Source: Sipunculus nudus
Lineage: Eukaryota > Annelida > Sipuncula > Golfingiida > Sipunculidae
Length of the DNA stretch: 64,000 bases
Assembly (NCBI GenBank): GCA_026874595.1
Contig: CM049314.1
Location: 67,950,300 to 68,014,299, forward strand
Reading direction: 5' to 3'
Part shown: positions 1 to 9,239 of the stretch, piece by piece
Numbering within the stretch: the stretch's first letter is position 1
Layout: each line of letters starts with the position of its first letter
Notes under the pieces: generated by a model
Told to the model about the DNA's origin: nothing
What the model saw: only the letters and a program-made list of their open reading frames with translations
Database searches by the model: none
Position numbers and translations under genes: made by a program

Positions 1-865
1 GTGAGTTCGTGAGGTTTTCGATGGTCGGCCCCCACCAAGGATGAGCGCTTTGCGAGCGAAATGGGAAGGCCCTTTGGGTGTTTATCGGTCGTATGACCCA
101 GGTATATGGACGATTACACACTCGGGCCGGCGGATGCAGGAGTCCCCAGGTCTCCCGCAGAAGAGAAAGAGTGTGATACTACAATGTCCCGTTGTCCGAA
201 ACTGGGATGAAATTTTGCAGATGCACTTAGATGCACGTTATTAACCTAGCATTATAAATTAAGGCGCTTACCTCAAACGAAAAAATAATAAAAATGATAG
301 CCCTGCCATTATCGACGGCTTTAACAAAACTCATTTCGAAATTCATCAGTTCTTTTATTAAGCTGCGTCAAGAAACACTACCCTTCTCGCGCAGCGGTTT
401 TACACTCTTATCGGAACAGCGGGAGCGGACGTCGCATGTTTATAATTATCTGCTGGATGAACAATGCGACACCATGTTGTCATTGGTCTGATTACAATTC
501 TTGGCTCTGTGCAAGCCCTTGTGGTGAGATCCAGAGAATCTTCCTATTCAAAGCACGCACGGACTTAAATCCACAGCCAATCCACAATATATATTTCTCG
601 AGGCAACCCTTCTTTCTTTCTCTTTTTCTACATTGTGATTCATTTTAAAAAAAAAAGAGAAAATTTATCTTTATGACCAAAACTTTTCGTAAGAGATACA
701 AATCAAAGATCTTCGATAACATGAATGCCCCAGCGTCCGATTCCGGTTCGCATATATAAACAGCATCACTGGCCAGATCTTCACGGTAACCATAGGCCCT
801 ACAGATGTATGAATTCCATGCCACAGCGCCACAAAATAATAAAAATTGGTTTAACATATCTTATT
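1..865. other. Unassigned left flank
   Basis: No gene or known repeat recognised. An open frame of 67 codons at 41-244 (+) has no family resemblance I can name and no visible splice context. A run of A residues lies near 648. The sequence is slightly richer in GC over the first 240 bases than afterwards, which may mark the end of an unidentified repeat. Confidence 0.5.
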
Positions 866-874
866 AAGACAGTA
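866..874. repeat. Target site duplication, left copy (AAGACAGTA)
   Basis: Identical to 4761-4769 at the other end of the foldback element. One base can be assigned to either the element or the duplication, so the true length is 8 or 9 bp. Confidence 0.75.
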
Positions 875-920
875 CGGAAGCGTATTGCTGCCACCTAGTA
901 AAAGAAAAATAAATTATTTA

Positions 921-1067
921 TCTCGTACGTACGACATAGTATCTCGTACGTACGACATAGTATCTCGTACGTACGACATACTATCTCGTACGTACGACAT
1001 ATTATCTCGTACGTACGACATATTATCTCGTACGTACGACATACTATCTCGTACGTACGACATATAA
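921..1067. repeat. 21-bp tandem array, seven copies (left arm)
   Basis: Unit TCTCGTACGTACGACATANT with a palindromic core TCGTACGTACGA. The period is 21, a multiple of three, so an open frame reading SRTYDI(V/L) runs through it; this is a by-product of the period, not a gene. Units are nearly identical, which suggests recent slippage or conversion. It begins about 46 bp inside the terminus of the foldback element. Confidence 0.9.
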
Positions 1068-1494
1068 TCCACATTGGCTACCAGTCATACACAGAACTCT
1101 CATTTTTAGATAGGTGATTAAATTCTGTTGCGTATGGTGCTATAATAGGGAACCTGTCATAATGATGATAAGAAAAAATATTGCCTTTGCCAAATTGAAA
1201 CTATTTTTTGGAGAAGAAAGGTTCGGACAAGAGTTACAGTTACCAAATAGCCTTACTGTAAGTGTTTGAGAAAGGATATTTGTGGGGCAGGTTTCTAATA
1301 TTCTAAATTGATCTGTCTAGGAACTATAATATAACGCACAGTGTAGTGGATCGTTTAAAATATTGAATGCATATACAGCCATTAATATATGATTAGTGGG
1401 TAGCTGAACAGTAAACAACCCATTTTATAATAATAATCATTTTGAAATAAATAATGATGCATGGACGTGCGATCAATTTGTGACAGAAAAATAT

Positions 1495-1880
1495 TTCGGG
1501 TTTAATATCTCCTGTTAACCAGTTTTATACGTTGTCATGGTTTTGTGTGTGAGTAAATACAGTCCAGGTGTGTCTGTTTACCATTACAAGACCTCGTGAC
1601 CAGAGGAAAGATCTTGGTCGCGTCAATTATGAAAAAGAGAACAAACATGAATGTATAAACACCGCGAGAAACTTGAAAACCCTTGATTTGTGAAGTTGGG
1701 CTGTACCACCACCAGGTGGCGTGAGCGCTGTGTTTGTTTTCGTCGTTGATCGCGCCCGGGGCAAGCTCTTTTCAACTTGTGTAACGGATTTAGCAATCGG
1801 TTTTAGAACGAAATATTGACAGATACCGTAATACTTTAAGGAGACTACACTGTATTTCATGTATACTTAATATACCATGT
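1495..1880. repeat. Inner block of the left foldback arm
   Basis: Reverse complement matches 3040-3420. It carries open frames on one strand in both copies, but they are not conserved as protein (indels between the arms change frame), so I read it as non-coding element sequence. Confidence 0.65.
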
Positions 1881-1967
1881 ATGTGAAATGTAAAATAGTT
1901 CCCGTTAGAAGCCACTTTTCGTGGATTTTAAACTCTCTACTACAATCGGCTCTCTCTCTTTCATATA

Positions 1968-2240
1968 TACAGTGAAAACTGGTCAAACGGACACCTCACT
2001 TAGGCGGACGACTGGCTATAACGGACAAGAGAATTTAGTCCCTTCGAAATTCCGTATATGTTGTGTATAAGCAGAACCTCTACAAGGCGGACACCTCGAT
2101 CGCTACTGCGGACAACGGACAGCAGATTGCAATTCACACGAACATTCTAAGAGTAAATGAACCTGACAAAAACGGACACGATAAGCCATCTCCGGCAGAC
2201 ACTGATCACTCGCTCCGGACAACATCTTTAGAAAGATTTC
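1968..2240 (+). mobile_element. Tigger/pogo-like terminus inside the foldback loop
   Basis: TA is followed by CAGTGAAAACTGGTCAAACG, then repeated phrases of the GCGGACACCTC type at 1997-2015 and 2085-2100. This resembles the terminal and subterminal sequence of Tc1/mariner-related Tigger elements. No matching right terminus was found before the (TA)n tract at 2246, so it is a truncated fragment. Confidence 0.45.
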
Positions 2241-2242
2241 CC

Positions 2243-2245
<3 letters not shown>

Positions 2246-2289
<44 letters not shown>

Positions 2290-2310
2290 TTATTTATTTA
2301 TATTTATACA
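2246..2310. repeat. (TA)n microsatellite grading into TTTA repeats
   Basis: An uninterrupted TA run followed by several TTTA/TTTATA units. Confidence 0.95.
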
Positions 2311-2314
2311 TACA

Positions 2315-2890
2315 TACATAATCGATTAAAAACGATTATGCGTGTACATGTTAAGAATCTAATCCCGTTGGAAATATAAAAGAACACAAATATTTAAAAA
2401 ATTTAATCGATTATAAAGGTAGCGACCAATCATTGGTTAAACAGATTAATTGCCATACTACCAATACATATTGTATATAAATCAGACTATTGCTTAAAAT
2501 AAGGCTATATACATTTATGTGTGTTTTAATAAAAGTGATTTTATTTCTAGAGGTATTCATGTTTGATGTTACTATCAGACCAAGGACAGTTGTTTCATCA
2601 CATTTGAAACAGATGAACATTGGCACTTGTGCATGGTCCCATTTCTAAATTCTATTTCCATATTCAATTTGCTATATAAGCATAGGAGTCCCTCGCAAGT
2701 GACAACAACATAGCTGTGTCCCTTGCACATGTGGGTTATTTTATCTTGTCAAACAAGAACAAGAATTGATAGACATTATACGTATTACTAATGACATTAA
2801 TAGTATCCACCAGCTCGACCATTCTAACACAGCGCTGGCAATATCTCCCGAGGTTTTCAGTCTTTTCACACACACACACAAATACATACA
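2315..2890. other. Unassigned centre of the foldback element
   Basis: Loop between the two inverted arms. AT-rich, no coding signal, no repeat recognised. Confidence 0.5.
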
Positions 2891-2892
2891 AA

Positions 2893-2893
2893 C

Positions 2894-2984
<91 letters not shown>

Positions 2985-2986
2985 GA
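2893..2986. repeat. Compound microsatellite (TA)n(GA)n(GACA)n
   Basis: Three simple repeats joined directly: TA to about 2912, GA to about 2951, then GACA units to 2986. Confidence 0.95.
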
Positions 2987-3034
2987 GAAGAGGATTGTAG
3001 TGGAGATTAAAATCCGTGAAGAGTGAACCTATTT

Positions 3035-3425
3035 ACCTTTAACATACCAGGTATATTACGTTTATATGAAATACAGTGTAGTCTCCTTAAATATTACGGT
3101 ATCTTTCAATATTTCGTTCTAAAACCGTTTGCTAAATCCGTTACGCAAGTAGAAAAAGGCTTGCCACGGGTGCGATGGATGATGAAAAACAAACAGCGAT
3201 CACGCCACTTGTTGGATGTACAACCCAACTTCACAAATCAAGGTTTTCTAGCTTCTCCGGGTGTTTCTTTTTTTCATGTTTGTTCTCTTTTTTATAATTT
3301 TCGCGTGTGCTCAACTAAGATCTTGCCGCTAGTCAAGCGGTCTTGTAATTGTAAACAGACACACGAGGACTGTGTTAACTCACAGACAGAACCATGACAA
3401 CGTATAAAACCAGGAGTTACTAAGC
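3035..3425. repeat. Inner block of the right foldback arm
   Basis: Inverted counterpart of 1495-1880. A 124-codon frame at 3023-3397 (+) lies in it but has no counterpart in the left arm and no family resemblance, so I do not call a gene. Confidence 0.65.
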
Positions 3426-4385
3426 TCGTGTGTCGGCATGGATTTGCTGGACAACTTTCGTTTTCACCCAAAATGAGTTAATAACGTGAGACAATACACA
3501 TATTATTGCAAATGAATATGAACCATAAGTGTCACTTATAGAGGTGTCTGTAATACAGAGATGCCAATAAGGAGAGGTTAATGATTCCTATATTAATTAT
3601 GAAACGGAGTGCTTGATCCCATAAGTTTAACTTCATGGTGTCTACAGTAGTAGGACAAGTTACACGTACATGTACCACATATAAGATTATATACTTATCC
3701 GCAAATCAAACCGATCTGAGGTGTAGGCTTTACCACCACTTCAGCCTGACATATTAACAAAAAGACATGTATTATATTTTGTATTCTTCTTTCACAGATT
3801 AATCAAATGTCTATGAGCTATAGTCTATAATATTTTTTTTTATTTAATTAAAATAAAAAATTAAATTTTATGTACCGCATAAAATGGGTTGTGGACTGTT
3901 CCGCTACCCACATATTATATAAATGGTTGTATATACATTAAATATTTTTAACGATCCACTACACCGTGCGTTATATCATAAATCTAATTTTTAGATCAAT
4001 AATGAATATTAGAAAACCGCACAATACTCAAACACTAAAAATTAGGCTATTTGGTAGCTGTCCTCTTGTTTTCAATTTGGCAAAGGCAATATTTTTTTAT
4101 TAATACTATGACAGGCTCATCCTTTTTAACATCATACGCTACCAACAGAATTAATCACCTATCTAAAAATGAAAGTTCTGTATATGACCTGCAGACAACG
4201 ACTTGATATATTTCGCTTCCTTAAAATATTTCAGAAACCCAGACACAGAAAAATGATATAATCGAATAGCATTTAAATATATAGTATATATAAATAAAAA
4301 AAGAAATATATATATATATATATACGTTCGTTTCAACGGTGTTCAAACTGTTTGCAAGGAGGTGGAGAACATACATTATCTAACA

Positions 4386-4386
4386 T

Positions 4387-4424
<38 letters not shown>
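4386..4424. repeat. (CA)n(TA)n microsatellite
   Basis: Simple repeat within the extra segment (4200-4486) that distinguishes the right foldback arm from the left. Confidence 0.9.
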
Positions 4425-4486
4425 TGCTTATACATATATCAGTTGGTCTGTTGTGTAGTCTGTGAAACAGATCCGTAAGATTTATT

Positions 4487-4713
4487 ATTTCGTACGTACG
4501 AGATAGTATGTCGTACGTACGAGATAATATGTCGTACGTACGAGATATTATGTCGTACGTACGAGATAGTATGTCGTACGTACGAGATAATATGTCGTAC
4601 GTACGAGATAACAAGTCGTACGTACGAGATAGTATGTCGTACGTACGAGATACTATGTCGTACGTACGAGATAGTATGTCGTACGTACGAGATACTATGT
4701 CGTACGTACGAGA
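4487..4713. repeat. 21-bp tandem array, eleven copies (right arm)
   Basis: Same unit as at 921-1067 in inverted orientation, with eleven copies instead of seven. Frames are open on both strands (SRTYDI on the - strand, SYVRD on the + strand) because the unit is 21 bp and contains no stop. The differing copy number shows that the two arms evolve independently at this point. Confidence 0.9.
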
Positions 4714-4760
4714 TAAATAATTTATTTTTCTTTTACTAGGTGGCAGCAATACGCTTCCGT

Positions 4761-4769
4761 AAGACAGTA
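4761..4769. repeat. Target site duplication, right copy (AAGACAGTA)
   Basis: Perfect match to 866-874, directly abutting the end of the inverted repeat. Confidence 0.75.
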
Positions 4770-4889
4770 TCACATTAACAATCTTATTTTATTTTAACTT
4801 TCAGAATAAAAGAAATGAACCAATATTCCTTGCCTCATATTTTACATCCCCAAATCACGATAAAAGACCGTTTACCAGGTTTATCATCT

Positions 4890-5815
4890 AATCAAAAATA
4901 AATAATACTGCTTGCCCTACTAGTAATCAGTTTTTCTGAGGTCACTGACATCTTTTAAGCAAGCAAGTTTCCATGAACCTCCTACGAGGATAATCAGCTT
5001 CTAATATCGATTGAACCGGACGTGGCATTTTGTCAGTTGGCATTTCATTTTGCTAATTTATGTCTTTTTTCCTCACAGCGTTTCCTCTAGGGTGTCAGAT
5101 TAAGTGTCCGTGGTGTCAGACAGCCGACGGAAACAAATCCCTGTCTTCGCTCTCCAGGGGGCACGGTAATAAACAGGGAGATAGGCTTCACAGTCAAAGT
5201 GGTCGTTCTTAATTTGTTTCCAAAATATTATTCTAGAGAAATCGGATAAATGCTTTATTCACGATAACTACTTCACGCAAAAAGAAATTTATGTCGTTGT
5301 GAAAGAAACCTGTTTTTTTCTTTTAATCAGAAGCCAGTCTCAGGCGGCTTGGTCATGATTAATTTGTTACCTTGAACAACTGTTTCAACTGAAATATGGT
5401 TTCCAATCGAGGATAACCTATCAAAAGTTTACTTAAAGGATGAGCAGCACTTCAAAACATGAAGTACTGATGAAGAACTTTTGAGGAAAGGACTTGTGTT
5501 GATTGCGCAGAGTGAAGTGTTATGTTATTTTCTACAACATTCTAATTTCGCGTGGGATTTCAGACAGCTCCACTTATTCAGTTCCCTGATCATATGAAAA
5601 ATAGACTTTGTATTAGTCTTATGGTTCCTGATGGCGGGAGGGTGCAATTAAATATGAAATTTTAATATATGCAGTGCACAAGACGATATAATGCATAAAC
5701 TATCTCGTGATATTCTGAAACATTTGTTTTTAATTTGAATAAAAGTATATACATTCCAAAGCTAATACTTGTTAATATAACCCAGAGTTAGAATAAATCT
5801 CCATTTTTTGTTCCA
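4890..5815 (+). repeat. Dispersed repeat family R1, copy A
   Basis: Shares long, diverged collinear similarity with 12740-14010, and its first part with 8400-8800 and 12350-12715. Shared landmarks include AAGTGTCCGTG, GACGGAAA, AGGGAGATAGGCTT and GAGAAATCGGATAA. No terminal repeat or coding frame is recognised. It may be a non-autonomous transposon or an old local duplication. Confidence 0.7.
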
Positions 5816-6131
5816 TCGATCCATGTACATAATAACACTCACAAAGTATATCGATTATTATAATAATTGTTGAATATACGAGCAACCTCGTACTGGTTTA
5901 AAGAAGGTCTAAGCCATAGTCAAACAAGTGGAAATTCCATGGAGCGTCAATACAGGGGAATGGGGGCATATATCCTTCCCCCCAAGCTTCACTAGCGAGA
6001 CACTTCGGTCCGCTTTTATGTCATCCTTTAACACACACCCTCTTAATCGCGTTCTGCTATCAGAACAAGAATAATTATCCCGGGAGTCACACTTTGGTGA
6101 CCTTATTCCCTGGGCCACAAAGTTAACCGTC

Positions 6132-6149
6132 ATCCCGGACGAGCCCCCA
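6132..6149 (-). promoter_or_regulatory. Primer binding site, tRNA-Pro type
   Basis: The - strand reads TGGGGGCTCGTCCGGGAT, complementary to the last 18 nt of tRNA-Pro including CCA, and the same as the well-known murine leukaemia virus primer site. It lies four bases after the putative LTR end CTAACA at 6154. Confidence 0.75.
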
Positions 6150-6191
6150 TTTTGTTAGGAAGGCAAATTGCTCAGGGGAAAATACTGGGCC

Positions 6192-6258
6192 GATCCGGGA
6201 TTCGAACCCATGTGGGTGGTGCACAAGTCCGGTGTACTAACCGCTTTGCTAGCAAAGC
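6192..6258 (-). promoter_or_regulatory. tRNA-like pol III promoter (box A and box B) in the terminal repeat
   Basis: Box A-like TAGCAAAGCGGTTAG (6251-6237) and a perfect box B GGTTCGAATCC (6208-6198) are 43 nt apart, as in tRNA genes. The T arm can form three GC pairs plus a wobble, but the acceptor stem pairs poorly, so this is a tRNA-derived segment and not a functional tRNA gene. Confidence 0.65.
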
Positions 6259-6315
6259 AAGCTTCGATAGCGAGACAGTTCGGTCCGCTTTTATGTAACC
6301 CCGTAACATTACACA

Positions 6316-6677
6316 ATATAGACTTTGGTTCTATTTTCATTTTGATATGAAATATATATAATCCTGGTTTCGAATTAATCTATACTCGAAACAATGACTT
6401 TTTAAAATCTTTTATTTACGGATATCATGAATAGATATAATATTATACAAAATATCAATCATCAGCTAACTACTTTCGAAGCTACATGCAATTGCATCGT
6501 ACATAAAATGCTAATTAGGCTACAGTATGAATCACTTATGTACATAAGACGTCTTTTGCAGAGTATTTTGTTAACAAAATACTTTCCTTTCGCAAATATT
6601 CCGAACCTTTAAGCTCTCGCAAACAGAAAGCCGAAGCCATGGTATAAAACATAAATTTCATTTTATGTAAAGCGAGC

Positions 6678-6679
<2 letters not shown>
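6316..6679. other. Unassigned stretch
   Basis: No gene seen. Positions 6575-6640 resemble 14880-14945 (shared phrases such as CTTTCGC-AATAT, CTCTTGCAAACAG and AAGC-GA), so a short dispersed repeat is present in both places. Confidence 0.4.

Positions 6680-6680
<1 letters not shown>

Positions 6681-6709
<29 letters not shown>
6681..6709. repeat. (TA)n microsatellite
   Basis: Abuts the 5' truncation point of the Penelope-like fragment at 6711. Confidence 0.95.
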
Positions 6710-6710
<1 letters not shown>

Positions 6711-7196
6711 CTGGGCAGCATCATTAGACACCACAACCAAAAAGTTCTACAACAAACATCGAACCCCCAACCCAAGCGAGCTTGCAACTGCAGGAATAAA
6801 GGAGAATGTCCACTGAACGGCGACTGCCTAACAACAAGTGTTGTTTACAAAGCTGATATAACTACAAATAACGGGACCGTCTCATACATAGGAAACACAG
6901 GAAATACTTTTAAAAGCCGCTATGCGAGCCACAAGAAGTCGTTTAAATACGAGAAGTATGAAACAGAAACAGAACTATCAAAGTATATTTGGAAACTGAA
7001 ACGCCAAGGCACCTCACACAGTATCACATGGTCTATTATAGCTAAGCCAACTACAACAACAATGAATAACAGGTGTAACCTATGCGAACAAGAAAAGCTA
7101 CAAATTATGACTTACAAAAGAACGCCACTCCTTAATAAACGAAGTGAATTACTTAACACTTGCAGGCATCATACAGCAAAAAACAGCCAACCGTAA
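6711..7196 (+). pseudogene. Penelope-like element, C-terminal GIY-YIG endonuclease domain (5' truncated)
   Basis: One uninterrupted frame of 161 codons up to TAA at 7194. It starts inside a protein, without its own start codon, at the edge of a (TA)n tract. It contains the features of the Penelope endonuclease in order: the cysteine-rich linker CNCRNKGECPL and GDC, the GIY-like VVYKAD followed by the YIG core (tac ata gga), then the SFK/SRYASHKKSF segment, the ELSKYIW helix, CNLCEQEK, and the family's terminal LLNKRSEL...CRH. In the full element this domain nicks target DNA and follows the reverse transcriptase. The RT part is missing, so this is a typical 5'-truncated copy. The intact frame suggests a fairly recent insertion or a low mutation rate here. 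The 3' untranslated part carries a hammerhead ribozyme. Confidence 0.9.
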
Positions 7197-7244
7197 ATAA
7201 TCTTGCACATGCACCCACACATGAACACAAACCAACCCCATTCA

Positions 7245-7293
7245 GTCACCTGATGAGTGCCACGCAGTGCGCACGAAACCTGGGGGTAGTGAC
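7245..7293 (+). ncRNA. Hammerhead ribozyme, type I, minimal helix III
   Basis: All conserved parts are present in order. Helix I strands GTCAC (7245-7249) and GTGAC (7289-7293) pair perfectly. The core CTGATGA is at 7250-7256. Helix II is GTGC/GCAC (7257-7260 with 7271-7274) closing a 10-nt loop. The core GAAA is at 7275-7278. A three-pair helix III, ACC/GGT (7278-7280 with 7285-7287), closes a TGGG loop. The cleavage triplet GTA ends at 7288, so cleavage is predicted after A7288. It sits 49 bp after the stop of the Penelope-like frame on the same strand. Short helix III type I hammerheads are known from Penelope-like elements and from metazoan retrozymes, where such forms often act as dimers. 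Confidence 0.85.
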
Positions 7294-7320
7294 ATTTATG
7301 CATTGATGCATTTTTATTAA

Positions 7321-7322
<2 letters not shown>

Positions 7323-7369
<47 letters not shown>
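7323..7369. repeat. (TA)n microsatellite
   Basis: Closes the 3' end of the Penelope-like fragment. Together with 6681-6709 it brackets the insertion in TA repeats. Confidence 0.95.
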
Positions 7370-7370
<1 letters not shown>

Positions 7371-7655
7371 TGGTATAGCCGTGTTAGTCTGTAGTTGAAG
7401 CGTAGATAACAGGGGCGAATCCAGAATTTAGGAAAAAGGGGGGTTCCAACCTAGGAGAGCTAAAGAAAACCCTAAAGAAAAGGTCCTCCGGTCTGGAAAA
7501 TGGGGGCCCAAGCCACAAAATTTTGTCTGAAGCCTTTTAGATACGTTGTTTCCGGACCCCCTGGACCCCCCCCCCCCCCCCATCCACTGCTGGATAAAGA
7601 TAAAGAGTGTCGCCTTTTAGATAGACTAACTTGTTTATTAACATATATTAATAAA
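7370..7655 (+). other. Unassigned stretch, possible element terminus
   Basis: Begins AAGTGGTATAGCCGTGTTAG, a phrase I associate with ends of retroelement copies, possibly Penelope-like terminal repeats, though I cannot confirm this. It also holds a short poly-C run at 7567-7581. No gene seen. Confidence 0.3.
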
Positions 7656-7684
7656 CATATATATATATATAAATATATATATAA

Positions 7685-7743
<59 letters not shown>
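7656..7743. repeat. (TA)n / (TAAATA)n microsatellite
   Basis: TA runs interspersed with AAATA units, then pure TA to 7743. Confidence 0.95.
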
Positions 7744-7746
<3 letters not shown>

Positions 7747-7904
7747 CGTGGTGAAAAAAAGAACGGACAGCTAAGTTCAGTGAATGGGTCTTTTATTTGT
7801 AAATGTAACTGAGTCCATTATTACAAACACATATAAACACACATACACATATCTAAACATAAATTAACGTAATACCAAGGAAAAGGAGTGAAGTGGGAAA
7901 TCAG

Positions 7905-8800
7905 GTAAAAAGAAGAAAAATTGTCATTATTTAATATACCGATTTTTGGCCGTTGTTTTTAGTGTTAGAACAGAAAACGAATACGACGTGTTTCTTGTTG
8001 ATTCCATCGTTTCTGTTTATCCTTATGTAACAAACCTATAATCATAATGTTCCATCTGTTTTACCAGTAATCTAAATTACAGGGGCGTCACAATAAGGGG
8101 AAATGATATATATTCACCCCACATTTTGGCGGAGGGGGGGGGTGATAAATGTTATAATCCTGAGCTATACAGAAAGTACGATTTATATACTGGAAAAAAA
8201 ATATCAGTAATCAGAAGGAGAGGCTTTGGTTACATTTCTGCCCTCACGGCACGACCATATTTTCAATCTCATACTTGCTTGTATGTGTTAATATAAACTT
8301 ATAACAGTGAGATATTTCATTATCGTTTAGGTTTCCAAAAACGTCCCAACCTACTATAATGGTCTTCTCCCGCTTAACCTTGAAGGTAAATTGAGGCCAT
8401 TGCTTTATTTATTTATTTTCACTGCAGATTATTGCGTTGACTTTCTTATCCTAATCAGGCAAGTGATATATAATTATATTGTTGGCCCTATTAGCAATCA
8501 GTAAGTCTCTGGTTACTGACGTCTTTCGAGCAACCAAGTTTCATCAAATCCAACGAGGATAATCTGCTACAAATATAAAAAAAGGGAAAAACAAAAAAAA
8601 AAAAAGGTTACAATATTTTGTCAGCTGGTTCCTCATTTTGCTTATTTACGTCTTTCTGCCTAACAGCGTTTCCCCTAAGATGTCAAATTAAGTGTCCGTG
8701 ATTTCAGGCAGCTGACGGAAACATATCCCTCTTTTCTCTCTCCGAGGACTTTGTAAATAGACAGGGAGATAGGCTTCACAGTCATAGTTGTCAACCCTGA
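7905..8800 (+). repeat. Dispersed repeat family R1, copy B
   Basis: Positions 7980-8180 match 12780-12930, and 8400-8800 match 13060-13430 and 4905-5220. Shared landmarks: TTTTACCAGTAA, CCCACATTTTGGC, AATTAAGTGTCCGTGAT and CAGGGAGATAGGCTTC. The tail seen in copies A and D is absent. Confidence 0.7.
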
Positions 8801-8942
8801 TAATTTACTGCGATCGAAACATGAAATGACATTATGGTGGCTAAATAACAGTTTTATATAACGCAGTATTCATAATTGTTATCAGACATGTTTGGCGTAT
8901 TGTCTTGTTATTAAAAGCAAAAACATCTGCCGCAGTGCCTCC

Positions 8943-8973
<31 letters not shown>

Positions 8974-9239
8974 AGATGGCAGCAACAAAGAGGCATGGGT
9001 CCTCCGTTCAATGATGGAAGGTTTTAAAGGGAGTTTCAAGTGGACACTCAAGTACGTTGCGTCATGATATTAAATAAAACCATATTTGTTTTCGGGCATT
9101 CTGTTTCTAGTTTGCGCGAGTGACAAATAAATCATCGCATTGGTTCGAGTAGAAGTTAAAGGTCAAATTCCATGATTCCGTTTTAACCTGTGTCGCAGCT
9201 TAAACCATACTACCAACTGGCTACGAGTGTCACGAATAA
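8801..9239. other. Unassigned stretch with poly-C/(CA)n tract
   Basis: A homopolymer of C followed by CA repeats lies at 8940-8973. No gene recognised. Confidence 0.4.

Larger units (their letters stand above)
875..4760. mobile_element. Foldback (long inverted repeat) DNA transposon-like element
   Basis: The two ends are reverse complements: the left starts CGGAAGCGTATTGCTGCC and the right ends with its complement. The inverted homology continues inward through three blocks per arm: 875-1067 with 4487-4760, 1080-1440 with about 3840-4195, and 1495-1875 with 3040-3420. The arms are roughly 1.0 and 1.7 kb. The right arm is longer because it has extra sequence at about 3420-3840 and 4200-4486. 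The directly repeated AAGACAGTA flanks the element at 866-874 and 4761-4769. No transposase frame is present, so it is non-autonomous. Drosophila FB elements also have long inverted repeats built of short tandem units and 9-bp target duplications, and Mutator-like elements give 9 bp; P and hAT elements give 8 bp. The superfamily is therefore open. A simple inverted segmental duplication is less likely because of the flanking direct repeat. Confidence 0.8.
5975..6315 (-). mobile_element. TRIM-like miniature LTR retrotransposon with tRNA-like terminal repeat
   Basis: Read on the - strand, a terminal repeat of about 162 bp starts TGTGTAA at 6315 and ends CTAACA at 6154. After four A residues comes an exact 18-nt primer binding site of the tRNA-Pro type (6149-6132). 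An internal region of roughly 90 bp ends in the purine tract AAGAGGG at about 6043-6037, and a second repeat start TGTGTTAA follows at 6035. The first ~60 bp of the two repeats match closely (CATAAAAGCGGACCGAA, TGTCTCGCTA, GAAGCTTG); the downstream copy stops matching at about 5975, so the 3' repeat is truncated. The complete repeat contains pol III-type box A and box B. No protein is encoded, so movement would need enzymes from another LTR element. Alternative reading: a tRNA-derived SINE with a chance primer-site match, which would not explain the repeated ends and purine tract. Confidence 0.65.

Noticed and set aside
921-1067. CRISPR-like array of identical 21-bp units
   Set aside because: The units are head to tail without unique spacers, in a eukaryotic context; it is a tandem array within a transposon arm.
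3023-3397. 124-codon protein in the right foldback arm
   Set aside because: The inverted counterpart in the left arm does not keep the frame, so it is not conserved coding sequence.
4333-4773. 146-codon frame with repeated SRTYDIL
   Set aside because: It is translation of the 21-bp tandem array; both strands are open because the unit length is a multiple of three.
5465-5500. Second hammerhead core (CTGATGAAG followed by GGAAAGG)
   Set aside because: No helix II or helix I pairing around it and no cleavage triplet in position.
6192-6258. A functional tRNA gene on the - strand
   Set aside because: Box A and B are good, but acceptor and anticodon stems pair poorly and the segment sits inside a repeated terminal sequence.
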